From Candidatus Aenigmatarchaeota archaeon (GTDB taxonomy: Archaea > Aenigmatarchaeota > Aenigmatarchaeia > PWEA01 > JACRMZ01): DNA of 12,899 nucleotides. Positions 1 through 7,238 of this stretch are shown here, in pieces. Made by a program: the position numbers and the translations under genes. The notes below the pieces were generated by a model that was not told the DNA's origin, ran no database searches, and saw only the letters and a program-made list of their open reading frames with translations. Each line of letters starts with the position of its first letter. Within the stretch, counting starts at the first letter, position 1. The stretch lies in assembly GCA_016219455.1 (NCBI GenBank), contig JACRMZ010000039.1, positions 1-12,899 of the forward strand, in the 5' to 3' direction.

Positions 1-1106
1 AACGCGGGATAACAATCAGGCTCGGTTACGCTGACGTGACGTTCTACCAATGTTCAAAGTGCAAGGGAACGCAATCTTATTCCACGTCCCCAAAGTGCCA
101 AGTGTGTTTTTCCGACACCAAGCCCCTAAGGACGATAAGCATCGTCGACGCACCGGGGCATGCGACACTTATGGCCACAGTCCTGTCAGCAACGTCAATC
201 ATAAACGGCGCGCTGCTTGTCGTCGCTGCGGACGAAGAATGCCCCAAGCCCCAGACGACTGAGCATCTTTTGGCTCTGGACATAGCCGGAATAAAAAACA
301 TCATAATCATCCAGAACAAAGTCGACATCGTCGACGAGAAACAGGCAAAGAAGAATTACCAGGAAATAAAGGCGTTTGTGAAAGGCACTGTAGCAGAGAA
401 CGCGCCGATTATTCCAGTTTCAGGTTCAGAGCGCATAAATATCGATGCGTTGATTGAAACGATACAGGAGCATATAGCTTCTCCCACGCTGGACGCCAAA
501 GCGGAACCCAAGATGTTCGTTGCAAGAAGCTTTGACATAAACAAGCCCGGCACAGACCCTGAAAAAATGGTCGGCGGGATAGTAGGCGGGAGCATTGTGC
601 AGGGTACGCTGCACGTCGGCGATGAAATCGAGATTCATCCAGGAATCGACATCAAGGGCAAGGTTGCGCCATTAAGGACAAAGATTTCCGGCCTGCACAA
701 GGGCTCAAAAAGCCTTGATGAAGCCGGGCCTGGAGGGCTGCTTGGGATAATGACTTCTCTGGACCCGGTTTTTACAAAATCTGATTCGCTTGCAGGAAGC
801 GTTGTCTCAATTGTTGGCAAGGGTCCGCCAACACTCTGGGACATCAAGCTTGATGTCAAGCTATTTGAAAAAGTTGTCGGTGTCAAGGAAAAAGTCAGTG
901 TCGGGGAAATAAAGACCAACGAACCGCTGATGCTAAGCTGCAACATTGCCAAGACTGTCGGAGTCGTGACATCCTCACGCGCGGGAAAAAACGAGATTGA
1001 AGTGAAGCTAAAGGTACCCATATGCGCTGAGAAAGGGGATCGTCTTGCCATAGCGAGGCAGATAGCTGGAAGATGGCGCCTCATAGGGTATGGTATCCTG
1101 CAGTAA
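1..1106 (+). CDS. eif2g: Translation initiation factor aIF2, gamma subunit (5' truncated by window edge)
   Basis: This is the GTPase subunit of aIF2, which delivers initiator Met-tRNA to the small ribosomal subunit in the cytoplasm. The open frame runs from base 3 (first residues RGITIRLGYAD, the switch I region), so the P-loop and roughly the first 40 residues lie outside the window. The GTG at 36 is internal. Visible landmarks are a zinc knuckle with two CxxC pairs (CSKC and CQVC), the G3 motif DAPGH, the G4 motif NKVD, the G5-like SGSE, and then the two beta-barrel domains ending GRWRLIGYGILQ. About 367 residues are visible, against a usual length near 410. The switch I sequence, zinc knuckle and C-terminus are all typical, so there is no sign of decay. 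The following gene has its own promoter, so aIF2-gamma probably ends its transcription unit. Confidence 0.97.
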   Translation, partial: RGITIRLGYADVTFYQCSKCKGTQSYSTSPKCQVCFSDTKPLRTISIVDAPGHATLMATVLSATSIINGALLVVAADEECPKPQTTEHLLALDIAGIKNIIIIQNKVDIVDEKQAKKNYQEIKAFVKGTVAENAPIIPVSGSERINIDALIETIQEHIASPTLDAKAEPKMFVARSFDINKPGTDPEKMVGGIVGGSIVQGTLHVGDEIEIHPGIDIKGKVAPLRTKISGLHKGSKSLDEAGPGGLLGIMTSLDPVFTKSDSLAGSVVSIVGKGPPTLWDIKLDVKLFEKVVGVKEKVSVGEIKTNEPLMLSCNIAKTVGVVTSSRAGKNEIEVKLKVPICAEKGDRLAIARQIAGRWRLIGYGILQ

Positions 1107-1110
1107 TTGA

Positions 1111-1127
1111 CGTTTTGGCTGTTTTTG
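1111..1127 (+). terminator. T-rich terminator after aIF2-gamma
   Basis: Two T-runs (1113-1116 and 1122-1126) follow the TAA stop within 20 bases and precede the next promoter. Archaeal RNA polymerase terminates at U-tracts without needing a hairpin, so this is a plausible but unproven end for the aIF2-gamma transcript. Confidence 0.4.
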
Positions 1128-1137
1128 TGGGATATTA

Positions 1138-1165
1138 TTAAATACTTTAACTACTAAATAGTAGT
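1138..1165 (+). promoter_or_regulatory. TATA box plus 16-bp palindrome upstream of the ureohydrolase-like gene
   Basis: TTAAATACTTT (1138-1148) is centred about 25 bases before the ATG at 1168, the spacing expected for a leaderless transcript. Directly downstream, 1150-1165 (ACTACTAAATAGTAGT) is a perfect dyad with 7-bp arms and a 2-bp centre. It lies between the TATA box and the start site, where a bound repressor would block initiation. The TATA call rests on spacing; the operator role is inference. Confidence 0.5.
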
Positions 1166-1167
1166 GT

Positions 1168-1956
1168 ATGAATTTCACTCCGATGACGCTGGAACTTGAC
1201 GACTACGCGGCAAAGGTAGGCGAGTATTTTGAAAAAAAGTCCGGAAAAGTCGCAAGGAAGAATACTGATAAATGGCAAAGCATTCTGAAATCGCCGTCAA
1301 CACTGTTGCCTGAAGATGTGAAGGAGATTGTTAGAGCCGAAGTGCCGCAGGGCAAAAACCTTGTCATGTATGGCCATGGCAGTTATCATCACTTCACCTA
1401 TGGGCTGTGCGCTGAAATAGCCGACAAACAGAGCAAAGAGTACGCGTACGTGCACATTGACAACCATCACGACACCTACCACGAACATGAGGGCATGTTC
1501 AATTGCGGGAGTTTTGTCAGGAGGCTCCTTACTGAGACGAACGTGAAGAGCGTCAGGTACATTGGTTCGGCGCCGCCTGTGGATTTCGTTGATTTTTCCA
1601 TAGATGGGACACTACTTAAACCCGGGGCAATAAAGTCCGTTAGTACCGGGAAAGTCACCGAGTCTGTGAAGTCACTGGAAGCCCTGCTTGAGGGGACTCC
1701 TGACGATGTTTACCTCACCATTGATTTAGATGTCATGCCACAGAGGTACGTTACGACAAGCGCAGGAAAGGCATGGGGAGTCGGAATGATGGACCCAAAA
1801 ACGCTGATGAAAACAGTCGATTTCATAAAAGAGAAGAAAAATATAATCGGCGCCGATATTCTTGGATATACTGGCGGCAGCAACGGCACAGGCCTTGGGG
1901 TATATTCAAAGCTTGCAGGCAGGCTTGTCGGCGAAGAGATTAGGCTCACTTGTTAA
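1168..1956 (+). CDS. Arginase/agmatinase (ureohydrolase) superfamily protein, divergent
   Basis: The 262-residue protein has the spaced metal-ligand motifs of the binuclear-manganese ureohydrolase fold. GHGSYHH (H70 or H74) matches the GGDHS position. DNHHD (D98, H100, D102) matches the DAHAD motif. TIDLDV (D186, D188) matches the SxDxD motif. All ligand types are present, so a metal-dependent hydrolase is likely. Arginase, agmatinase, formiminoglutamase and related deacylating activities cannot be told apart here. The regions around the motifs differ from classical members: PQ follows the last Asp pair where DP is usual, and the C-terminus reads GADILGY. It is shorter than typical arginases (about 300 residues). 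It stands alone between T-rich terminators and under its own promoter, so it is probably not functionally tied to the neighbouring pilus genes. Confidence 0.8.
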   Translation: MNFTPMTLELDDYAAKVGEYFEKKSGKVARKNTDKWQSILKSPSTLLPEDVKEIVRAEVPQGKNLVMYGHGSYHHFTYGLCAEIADKQSKEYAYVHIDNHHDTYHEHEGMFNCGSFVRRLLTETNVKSVRYIGSAPPVDFVDFSIDGTLLKPGAIKSVSTGKVTESVKSLEALLEGTPDDVYLTIDLDVMPQRYVTTSAGKAWGVGMMDPKTLMKTVDFIKEKKNIIGADILGYTGGSNGTGLGVYSKLAGRLVGEEIRLTC

Positions 1957-1974
1957 CTTTTCATACGTTTTTCC
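1957..1974 (+). terminator. T-rich terminator after ureohydrolase-like gene
   Basis: Two T-runs (1958-1961 and 1968-1972) follow the TAA stop immediately and precede the next TATA box by about 20 bases. This suits an archaeal U-tract terminator. Confidence 0.4.
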
Positions 1975-1992
1975 AGCTTTCCGAGGGAAATC

Positions 1993-2036
1993 TTTATAAG
2001 CCGACTGGAAGATAGTCTATATATAAGAGGCAGGAG
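1993..2036 (+). promoter_or_regulatory. Promoter and ribosome binding site of pilus block 1
   Basis: TTTATAAG at 1993-2000 is a good archaeal TATA box. A second AT-rich stretch, TATATATAAG, spans about 2017-2026. An AGGAG at 2032-2036 lies four bases before the ATG at 2041. Unlike most first genes in this window, this one seems to have a short leader with a Shine-Dalgarno sequence. Which TATA-like element is used cannot be decided by eye. Confidence 0.55.
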
Positions 2037-2040
2037 ACTT

Positions 2041-2511
2041 ATGGCTGAAAAGGAAACTGAAGAGTTCGAGATGATACCTGTAAGCCCTCTCCGCAAAATG
2101 GAGAAGCGCCTTGAGGAGCTTGAGCGCGGCCGCGAGTCCGTGAAGATAGAGTTTCTTGTGAAAGAAGTCCTTGACATGGTGAAGAGCAACCAATCCCTTG
2201 TTGACGAGGTCATAAAGTCAGATGAACGCCTGCGGATGGAACTCGAGAAGCTCCCGTCAAAGATAGACGAGATGGTCACTGCATGGAAAGAGTTCATATC
2301 GGTTTTGAAAGAAGCGTCTGGCGGAGATGGCGCGCCATCCGGCGACATGGGAAGGAAGTTCGACGCTCTTTTGGAGCAGAACAACGAGATGCTCAAGGCC
2401 AACAGGGAAATCTTGGTTTCCCTTGAGTCCATGAGGAGGGGCCTTAAATCGGATAAGCCCGACAGGGAGTACCCGAGGATAAGGATAAGGCCCAAGGACG
2501 AAGGCGTATGA
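2041..2511 (+). CDS. Coiled-coil protein opening the pilus locus
   Basis: A 156-residue, highly charged protein with no membrane segment or signal peptide. Long stretches rich in E, K, R and L (about residues 17-95 and 105-135) look like helical coiled coils, with a Gly/Ser-rich break near 92-102 and a basic C-terminal tail. The family is not recognised. Its position just before the prepilin-like genes, where archaellum operons carry the cytoplasmic FlaC/FlaD-type proteins, suggests a cytoplasmic accessory role; this is inference from context only. The ATG at 2041 is supported by AGGAG upstream. Its stop overlaps the next start as ATGA (2508-2511), so translation of the two genes is probably coupled. 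Confidence 0.75.
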   Translation: MAEKETEEFEMIPVSPLRKMEKRLEELERGRESVKIEFLVKEVLDMVKSNQSLVDEVIKSDERLRMELEKLPSKIDEMVTAWKEFISVLKEASGGDGAPSGDMGRKFDALLEQNNEMLKANREILVSLESMRRGLKSDKPDREYPRIRIRPKDEGV

Positions 2512-2942
2512 GCAAAGGGATAACATCCATAATAACCATAGTCATTTTGCTTCTAATTGGAGTGAGCCTGGCAGGCTCGTTTTTCATCTGGGTAAACAGG
2601 ACGCAGACGACTTTCCAGAACAAGACTGCCGAGACGATAACCCAGCAGTCCTCCAATACCGCAAAGCTTGCAAAGATTGAGAACATCGTCCCGCAGACAA
2701 GGAACATCACGATAAGAAATGCCGGAACCGCATCAATACCCGTAAACGAGATAACAGTTTATGTCGGCAACGCATTGCAAACAGGAAGATGGACTGACGC
2801 TTTAGGAAACCAGATAACTGAGATACAGCCGCAGAACGTGGCGCTTTTCAGCGCATCCTTCCCTTCGGGAACATCGTGCGCAGGGATGGAAGTAAAATCC
2901 GTTTCGCCGGGCTTCCCTGACGGGGACAAGACTGTCTGCTGA
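2508..2942 (+). CDS. Prepilin-like/archaellar FlaG-FlaF-like protein
   Basis: A 144-residue protein beginning MSKG, then ITSIITIVILLLIG, a hydrophobic helix to about residue 29. This is the N-terminal layout of archaeal type IV pilins, with probable cleavage after G4. The rest is a beta-rich domain (for example NITIRNAGTASIPVNEITVYV, described here by residues 66-86) like those in FlaG/FlaF and pilin-family proteins. Glycosylation sequons occur at N30, N38 and N66. Two cysteines, C124 and the terminal C144, could form a disulfide outside the cell. The start overlaps the preceding stop as ATGA. It lacks the Glu at +5 after the cleavage site that marks major pilins, so it may be a minor or structural subunit. 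Confidence 0.75.
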   Translation: MSKGITSIITIVILLLIGVSLAGSFFIWVNRTQTTFQNKTAETITQQSSNTAKLAKIENIVPQTRNITIRNAGTASIPVNEITVYVGNALQTGRWTDALGNQITEIQPQNVALFSASFPSGTSCAGMEVKSVSPGFPDGDKTVC

Positions 2943-2968
2943 TGGGGCAATCAGGCAAAGCCCGAGGG

Positions 2969-2976
2969 TTTTATAG
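2969..2976 (+). promoter_or_regulatory. Internal TATA box upstream of the second prepilin-like gene
   Basis: TTTTATAG lies about 27 bases before the ATG at 2999, within the 56-bp gap after the preceding stop. This would allow a leaderless transcript starting inside the pilus block, so downstream genes may be expressed at a different level from the first two. Confidence 0.5.
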
Positions 2977-2998
2977 CTGAAAACACCATTAATAACAT

Positions 2999-3607
2999 AT
3001 GGCTAAGGGCCAGACAGAGATTGTTTCCGCGGTTTTGCTAATGGGGATAATGGTAAGCCTGGTAGTCGGTGCGTATTTTTGGGGCGTTCCGCTGATTGAG
3101 AAGCAGCAGGATGTTGTCCGCGTCGACAACATGAACAAGTTCATGAAATCGCTCCATGAAAACATCAAGAGCGTTGCCAAAGGGGGAGGCAGGGAAATAA
3201 TGCGCAATGTCGAGATACCAGGCGACCTTTTCATTGACGAGCAGAACAACAGGATAATCCTTGGCTTCACTTCGTCTGGTTCTGTTATCCAGCCTGGCGA
3301 GCAGATAATTGTTGCAGGCGACGACAACCGCACCGTTGCGCCGCTTGGTTCCGACCCCGGATTCATAACAGTGAAGAGCGAGAAGATCGCAGGCCGCGAC
3401 TATGCCATCCAGATGAATTTGGTTTACAGGGAGCTGGCAACATCCACAGATTCCTACAAGGTCCAGTTGAGGATAGTGGGCAGGCCTAAGATAGGCGGGA
3501 GCAACCACCTCATAACCATAGAGGCAGCTGAAAGCGAAGACATTGCAGGCCAGGGCGAGGGAGGAAAGACGCTTCATGCAACAAACGTCAGGGTGAGGAT
3601 GGAATGA
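2999..3607 (+). CDS. Prepilin-like protein with class III-type signal
   Basis: A 202-residue protein starting MAKGQTEIVSAVLLMGIMVS, which gives a KG/Q cleavage site with an acidic residue close behind and a hydrophobic helix to about residue 29. This matches archaeal prepilins processed by an EppA/FlaK-type peptidase, although no peptidase gene is in the window. The exported part is beta-rich and has one sequon (NRT, near residue 110). No conserved domain is recognised with confidence. It is probably a single-pass subunit of the pilus built by the downstream ATPase. Its stop overlaps the next start as ATGA at 3604-3607, indicating coupled translation. Confidence 0.75.
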   Translation: MAKGQTEIVSAVLLMGIMVSLVVGAYFWGVPLIEKQQDVVRVDNMNKFMKSLHENIKSVAKGGGREIMRNVEIPGDLFIDEQNNRIILGFTSSGSVIQPGEQIIVAGDDNRTVAPLGSDPGFITVKSEKIAGRDYAIQMNLVYRELATSTDSYKVQLRIVGRPKIGGSNHLITIEAAESEDIAGQGEGGKTLHATNVRVRME

Positions 3608-4011
3608 GAAAGGGGCAGATGCTGACACTGGAGCAGATGATACTGTTCTTTGTCGGAGTAGTCATTGTCTCATCAGTTTACTTCATTTTTTCAAGGATAA
3701 GCCTTGGTGTCAGCCAGGGAAGCGAGGAGGACCAGCTGAAGGAGGCAGGCTCGACAATAGCAGGTGCAGTTGCAGTGGGACTTGAAAGCAAAGATAACTC
3801 CATAAGGGTTTCAATACCGCCGAAAATAAACGGAAACCCGTATTCAATCGAGATAAACTCCGGAAACATCACGCTGACTCTTGGCCCAAGAAGGGTTGAT
3901 ATCCCGCTTGAGGGCCCCGGTTCAGGCAATGCAATTGGCGGCATAATCTCCTCGTCGGCCGGAAGGGCAATTATAACAAGGAGAAATAACGAAATAAAAT
4001 TATTGAGATGA
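3604..4011 (+). CDS. Small prepilin-like protein
   Basis: A 135-residue protein starting MRKGQMLTLEQMILFFVGVV, with an RKG/Q cleavage-like site, a Glu six residues later, and one hydrophobic helix to about residue 30. The C-terminal part is a compact beta-rich domain (PPKINGNPYSIEI and following) with one sequon (NIT). A GGTGA at 3592-3596 sits seven bases before the ATG and supports this start, which also overlaps the upstream stop. The short exported domain resembles minor pilin or FlaF-like subunits. No specific family is claimed. Confidence 0.72.
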   Translation: MRKGQMLTLEQMILFFVGVVIVSSVYFIFSRISLGVSQGSEEDQLKEAGSTIAGAVAVGLESKDNSIRVSIPPKINGNPYSIEINSGNITLTLGPRRVDIPLEGPGSGNAIGGIISSSAGRAIITRRNNEIKLLR

Positions 4012-4012
4012 T

Positions 4013-5830
4013 ATGGAAGACAAAAAAGTGAAGAAGCTCCTCAGGGAAGCGGCCAAGAAGGTCCAGTATGAGCCAAAACCAAGGCCGACCCCGGAAGGCA
4101 AGCGACTGTTTTCATTGCTTGCAAAGGCGGCTTCGCGGCTGGGTGAAGTAAAGCAAGTTGAGCAGAAAACAGAGCCAAGTGGACAGCCCGTGCCGGAAGC
4201 CACGGAGATTGACATAGAGGACGTTTCAAAGTTTTATGAGCCTGAGAAAAAAGGTAGCCTTCCAGCAGTCTTCAAGAGGGTCGGCAAAATACTTTCCGGC
4301 GAAAAGCCCGGCTTTGAGACAGAGGAATACAAAAAAATCGAGGAGAACGAGGCAGTACTTATACCCAGTGTGAATTTGAAGCGGGCGATGGCAGAGAAGC
4401 TCAATGACTCTGACATAATGAAAACAAACATAGTCTACTCGCTGGTGCCAAGGAACCCGTCAAAGGACGATCTCATTTTCTCATATGCAAACATAAAGTG
4501 GAGCAGGGAGAAAGGCAAACCGATGTACAGCGTTGCCGAACCCGTCCTGACTCCGGAGGAGAGGAAGCTTCTCGAGGAGCTCAAGGACAATATCAGGGAG
4601 AGGCTGGACGTGGACTTCACGCGGCTAAAGGGGCAGCAGGCAGTAGGCTACCTTAATGGCAAAATAGAAGATGCGTTGAGGTTAATGGAACGGAAGCTTG
4701 ACCAGAGGAAAAAGCGCGCGATACAATATTACCTCCACAGGGACTTCGTGGGCATGGGAAAGATAGACCCGTTCATGAACGACCCCAACATAGAAGACAT
4801 AAGCTGCGACGGCGTCGGGATACCAATATTTGTCGCTCACAGGAATCCGATATTCGGCTATCTTGAGACAAACATCATGTTCAATGACAAGGAGGAGCTT
4901 GATTCCTTTGTCGTCAAGCTCGCTCAGAGGTGCGGAAAAAGCGTCTCCATGGCAAACCCGATAGTTGATGGGGCGCTTCCTGACGGGAGCAGGCTGCAAG
5001 CCACAATGGTAAGCGGCGGGACTGCGACTGGAAAAACATCCATCCTGAATTCAATAGCAATGTTCCTCAAGCATGAGCTGAAGGTCGTGAGCATTGAAGA
5101 CACTCCGGAAGTCCGGATTGCGCATCCGAACTGGATACAGGAGGTTGCCAGGGAAGCAATATCCAGCGGCGAAGGCAACAAGGTCGATATGTTCGCCCTC
5201 CTCAAGGAAAGCCTCAGGCAAAGGCCTGACTACATAATCGTAGGGGAAGTCAGGGGAAGAGAAGCGTTCGTTCTGTTCCAGCAAATAGCCACAGGCCATC
5301 CCGGTTTGTCGACAATACACGCTGAAGACATAAACTCCCTCATGGACCGCCTTACAACAGAGCCGATATCCCTTCCGCCAAATCTTATTGAGAGCCTTGA
5401 TGCAGTCGTGTTTTTGGGCAAAATCAAATACCGCGGAGCGTATGTGAGGCGAGCCAATCAGGTGCTGGAGATAAGGGGCTTTGACAGGGACAAGCACGTT
5501 CCGGTGATAAACGAAGTCTTCAAGTGGGACCTCACTACGGATACGTATCCAGCAGTGAACAGGAGCTACATACTGGGGAAGATACGGTATGAGAGGAGCA
5601 TGACAGAAGAGGAGATGCAGCAGGAGATAAAGGACAGGGCCGATGTCCTTGAATGGATGAGGACCAACAGCATAAAAGACTATACTCAGTTCGCTGACCT
5701 CATAAACCGCTATTATGTCGACAAGGAAAGCGTGATGAGGAGGGTAAGGAGAGTAGCCTCATCGCCTAAAGACGGTGGGAGCATCAAACGAAAAGAGATA
5801 CTGGACAGGATGAAAAGGGAGAGAAAGTGA
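4013..5830 (+). CDS. Type II/IV secretion ATPase, GspE/FlaI family, missing a segment before Walker A
   Basis: A 605-residue cytoplasmic ATPase that would power assembly of the pilus or archaellum-like filament. Residues 1-170 are a charged extension with low-complexity stretches. Residues 175-330 are the family N-domain (NDPNIEDISCDG, PDGSRLQAT). The nucleotide core shows Walker A GGTATGKT (335-342), the Asp box IEDT (361-364), Walker B with RPDYIIVGEVRG (404-415) and the His box GHPGLSTIHA (428-437). In relatives, DGSRLQAT is followed by about 50 residues (GTEVTTRG..., a beta strand with FTIR, then a helix) before the Walker A strand. Here only MVS separates T331 from G335. The frame is intact, so this is an in-frame loss at about 5006-5014. 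The start lies one base after the preceding stop, and the next gene starts one base after this stop. Confidence 0.9.
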   Translation: MEDKKVKKLLREAAKKVQYEPKPRPTPEGKRLFSLLAKAASRLGEVKQVEQKTEPSGQPVPEATEIDIEDVSKFYEPEKKGSLPAVFKRVGKILSGEKPGFETEEYKKIEENEAVLIPSVNLKRAMAEKLNDSDIMKTNIVYSLVPRNPSKDDLIFSYANIKWSREKGKPMYSVAEPVLTPEERKLLEELKDNIRERLDVDFTRLKGQQAVGYLNGKIEDALRLMERKLDQRKKRAIQYYLHRDFVGMGKIDPFMNDPNIEDISCDGVGIPIFVAHRNPIFGYLETNIMFNDKEELDSFVVKLAQRCGKSVSMANPIVDGALPDGSRLQATMVSGGTATGKTSILNSIAMFLKHELKVVSIEDTPEVRIAHPNWIQEVAREAISSGEGNKVDMFALLKESLRQRPDYIIVGEVRGREAFVLFQQIATGHPGLSTIHAEDINSLMDRLTTEPISLPPNLIESLDAVVFLGKIKYRGAYVRRANQVLEIRGFDRDKHVPVINEVFKWDLTTDTYPAVNRSYILGKIRYERSMTEEEMQQEIKDRADVLEWMRTNSIKDYTQFADLINRYYVDKESVMRRVRRVASSPKDGGSIKRKEILDRMKRERK

Positions 5831-5831
5831 A

Positions 5832-6716
5832 ATGGGACTCGAAGAATCATACAAGCGCTGGGCATACTCCGTCTTTTCGCCGCATCTGGATTCCGTCCTC
5901 CCGTATTTTGACAGCCTCAAGCCTGACATACAGAAGGCCGCGATAAACATATCGCTGAGGGAATACCTTAGCATGCTGTTCGTCACGCCGCTAGTCGTCT
6001 TCGGCCTCGAGATGCCGCTTCTTCTCCTCATAACTTCGCTTCTTCCAGGCTTTGACATATTCCTCTCGTTCATGTTCTCGCTCAGCGTTTCGCTGTTCTT
6101 TTCAATAGTGACGTTTTTCCTTTTTTATATCTATCCCTCACTCAGGGTTTCTGAGAGAAAACGGAAAATAGATTTTGTCCTCCCATTCGCGACGATTTAC
6201 CTTGCAACGGCAAGCGGAGGCAACGCACCCCATTACGTGATGTTCAAGGTCCTCGGGGAGTTCGAGGAGTTCGGGGAACTCAGCAAAGAATCATTGAAAA
6301 TAGGGAGGGACTGCGAAAGCTTCGGCTTAAGCATACAGGAGGCGATAAAGAACGTTGCTGCAAGAAGCCCTTCAGAGGAATTCAAGGAACTTCTCTGGGG
6401 AATTTCAACCACCCTTTCCGCGGGAGGCAACCTTACGCAGTACCTCCATGAGAAGTCCGTCAATTTCATGCAGGATTACAGGCGAACGCTGGAGAAATAC
6501 AATGCTTCTGTCACCACCATGCTCCAGGTTTACCTTACGCTTGTTATAGTTGGATCAATATTCTTCATAGTCATGACTGCAATAATGGGGGTCTTCGGGC
6601 TTGCAGAGGGGTTCAGGGAGCTCATCGTGCTTTCGCAGTTCCTTGTCGTATTTTTTGGATTGCCGATGATATCAATGGGGTTCATATTCGTGATAAAGCG
6701 CATGTCGCCTAAATGA
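5832..6716 (+). CDS. GspF/FlaJ-type pilus platform protein 1
   Basis: A 294-residue polytopic membrane protein of the T2SS-F/TadC/FlaJ family, the inner-membrane platform on which the ATPase acts. Hydrophobic segments lie at about 45-70, 74-101, 228-256 and 263-287. The cytoplasmic GspF helical domain is at about 113-220, with the family-like stretches FATIYLATASGG and LLWGISTTLSAGGNL. It has one GspF domain, whereas many FlaJ proteins of about 550 residues carry two. The second domain is supplied by the gene at 7304. The ATG is one base after the ATPase stop, with GGGAG about ten bases upstream. It ends the first pilus block at a hairpin-type terminator. Confidence 0.85.
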   Translation: MGLEESYKRWAYSVFSPHLDSVLPYFDSLKPDIQKAAINISLREYLSMLFVTPLVVFGLEMPLLLLITSLLPGFDIFLSFMFSLSVSLFFSIVTFFLFYIYPSLRVSERKRKIDFVLPFATIYLATASGGNAPHYVMFKVLGEFEEFGELSKESLKIGRDCESFGLSIQEAIKNVAARSPSEEFKELLWGISTTLSAGGNLTQYLHEKSVNFMQDYRRTLEKYNASVTTMLQVYLTLVIVGSIFFIVMTAIMGVFGLAEGFRELIVLSQFLVVFFGLPMISMGFIFVIKRMSPK

Positions 6717-6724
6717 GACAAGCG

Positions 6725-6772
6725 GCGTTTGGGTGGAGCACAAGTCACTTGTCAAACCAAACGCGTTTTTTT
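6725..6772 (+). terminator. Composite hairpin plus T7 terminator of pilus block 1
   Basis: An 8-bp perfect outer stem (GCGTTTGG 6725-6732 with CCAAACGC 6757-6764) encloses a second perfect hairpin (ACAAG 6740-6744 with CTTGT 6748-6752). The outer stem is followed almost at once by seven T residues (6766-6772). It reads as a rho-independent-like terminator on the plus strand and overlaps the last codons of the minus-strand SET gene. Confidence 0.65.
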
Positions 6773-7113
6773 ATCCATGGGTCCCCGTTGTAGTTCACGG
6801 TGATTTCTTCGCCGCGCCTTATCGGTTTGACAGAAACAAAAACTATCTTGCTTTTGGAAACGTCTTTTTTGTACTTTGCGTTTGGCTCGTATGAATGGTT
6901 GTACAAAGAACCGTTGCCCAAAGCAATCGCGCCTCCCCTGCTTTTCCACCCGAAATAATAGTCATACAGGGAAGTTTTGTCGATTATTTTAGTGTCCTTT
7001 TGAGTCAGAGGGATTATATCGCACACTTCAATGACCTTTCCCTTTGGTATGTTTTCTGACGCAAAAATGCCTTTGCCGTGTATCTTGCTTTTGTTGACAC
7101 GTGTCCTCATCAT
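6745..7113 (-). CDS. Small SET-domain protein (putative protein lysine methyltransferase)
   Basis: A 122-residue protein consisting almost only of a SET domain, the S-adenosylmethionine-dependent fold used for protein lysine methylation. The motifs are in order: HGKGIFA (residues 12-18), the NHS...PNA motif (N72, H73, N78) and GEEITVNYNG (101-110), which contains the catalytic-type Tyr. There is no post-SET cysteine cluster, as is common in short prokaryotic SET proteins. Its substrate is unknown. It is convergent with platform gene 1 (28 bp between stops) and divergent from platform gene 2, so it interrupts the pilus locus. ATG 7113 or the adjacent ATG 7110 could be the start. Confidence 0.85.
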   Translation of the reverse strand: MMRTRVNKSKIHGKGIFASENIPKGKVIEVCDIIPLTQKDTKIIDKTSLYDYYFGWKSRGGAIALGNGSLYNHSYEPNAKYKKDVSKSKIVFVSVKPIRRGEEITVNYNGDPWIKKRVWFDK

Positions 7114-7133
7114 ATATTGGATAACTGGGGGAA

Positions 7134-7143
7134 TTCATAAGTC
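7134..7143 (-). promoter_or_regulatory. TATA-like box of the SET-domain gene
   Basis: Read on the minus strand, GACTTATGAA is centred about 25 bases upstream of the ATG at 7113. This is the same leaderless spacing seen for several plus-strand genes in the window. Confidence 0.4.
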
Positions 7144-7238
7144 TTTTTGGAGAGTCTTGATTAAGGCCGGATATTTCATAGCGACGTTAGCTGAAAAAAT
7201 AAGAAACAAGAGGAATTTATCGGTGTTCTGGAGGTTTC

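Noticed and set aside
635..1084. 149-codon minus-strand open frame inside aIF2-gamma
   Set aside because: It is the antisense shadow of a strongly conserved gene, with no start signals and no recognisable domain.
1953..2495. 180-codon minus-strand open frame opposite the coiled-coil gene
   Set aside because: Its serine/arginine-rich composition is the mirror of the sense-strand E/K/L-rich coiled coil; the plus strand has the promoter, ribosome binding site and operon overlap.
3038..3628. 196-codon minus-strand open frame opposite the second prepilin-like gene
   Set aside because: The plus strand has a class III-type signal peptide and ATGA coupling to the next gene; the minus frame has neither.
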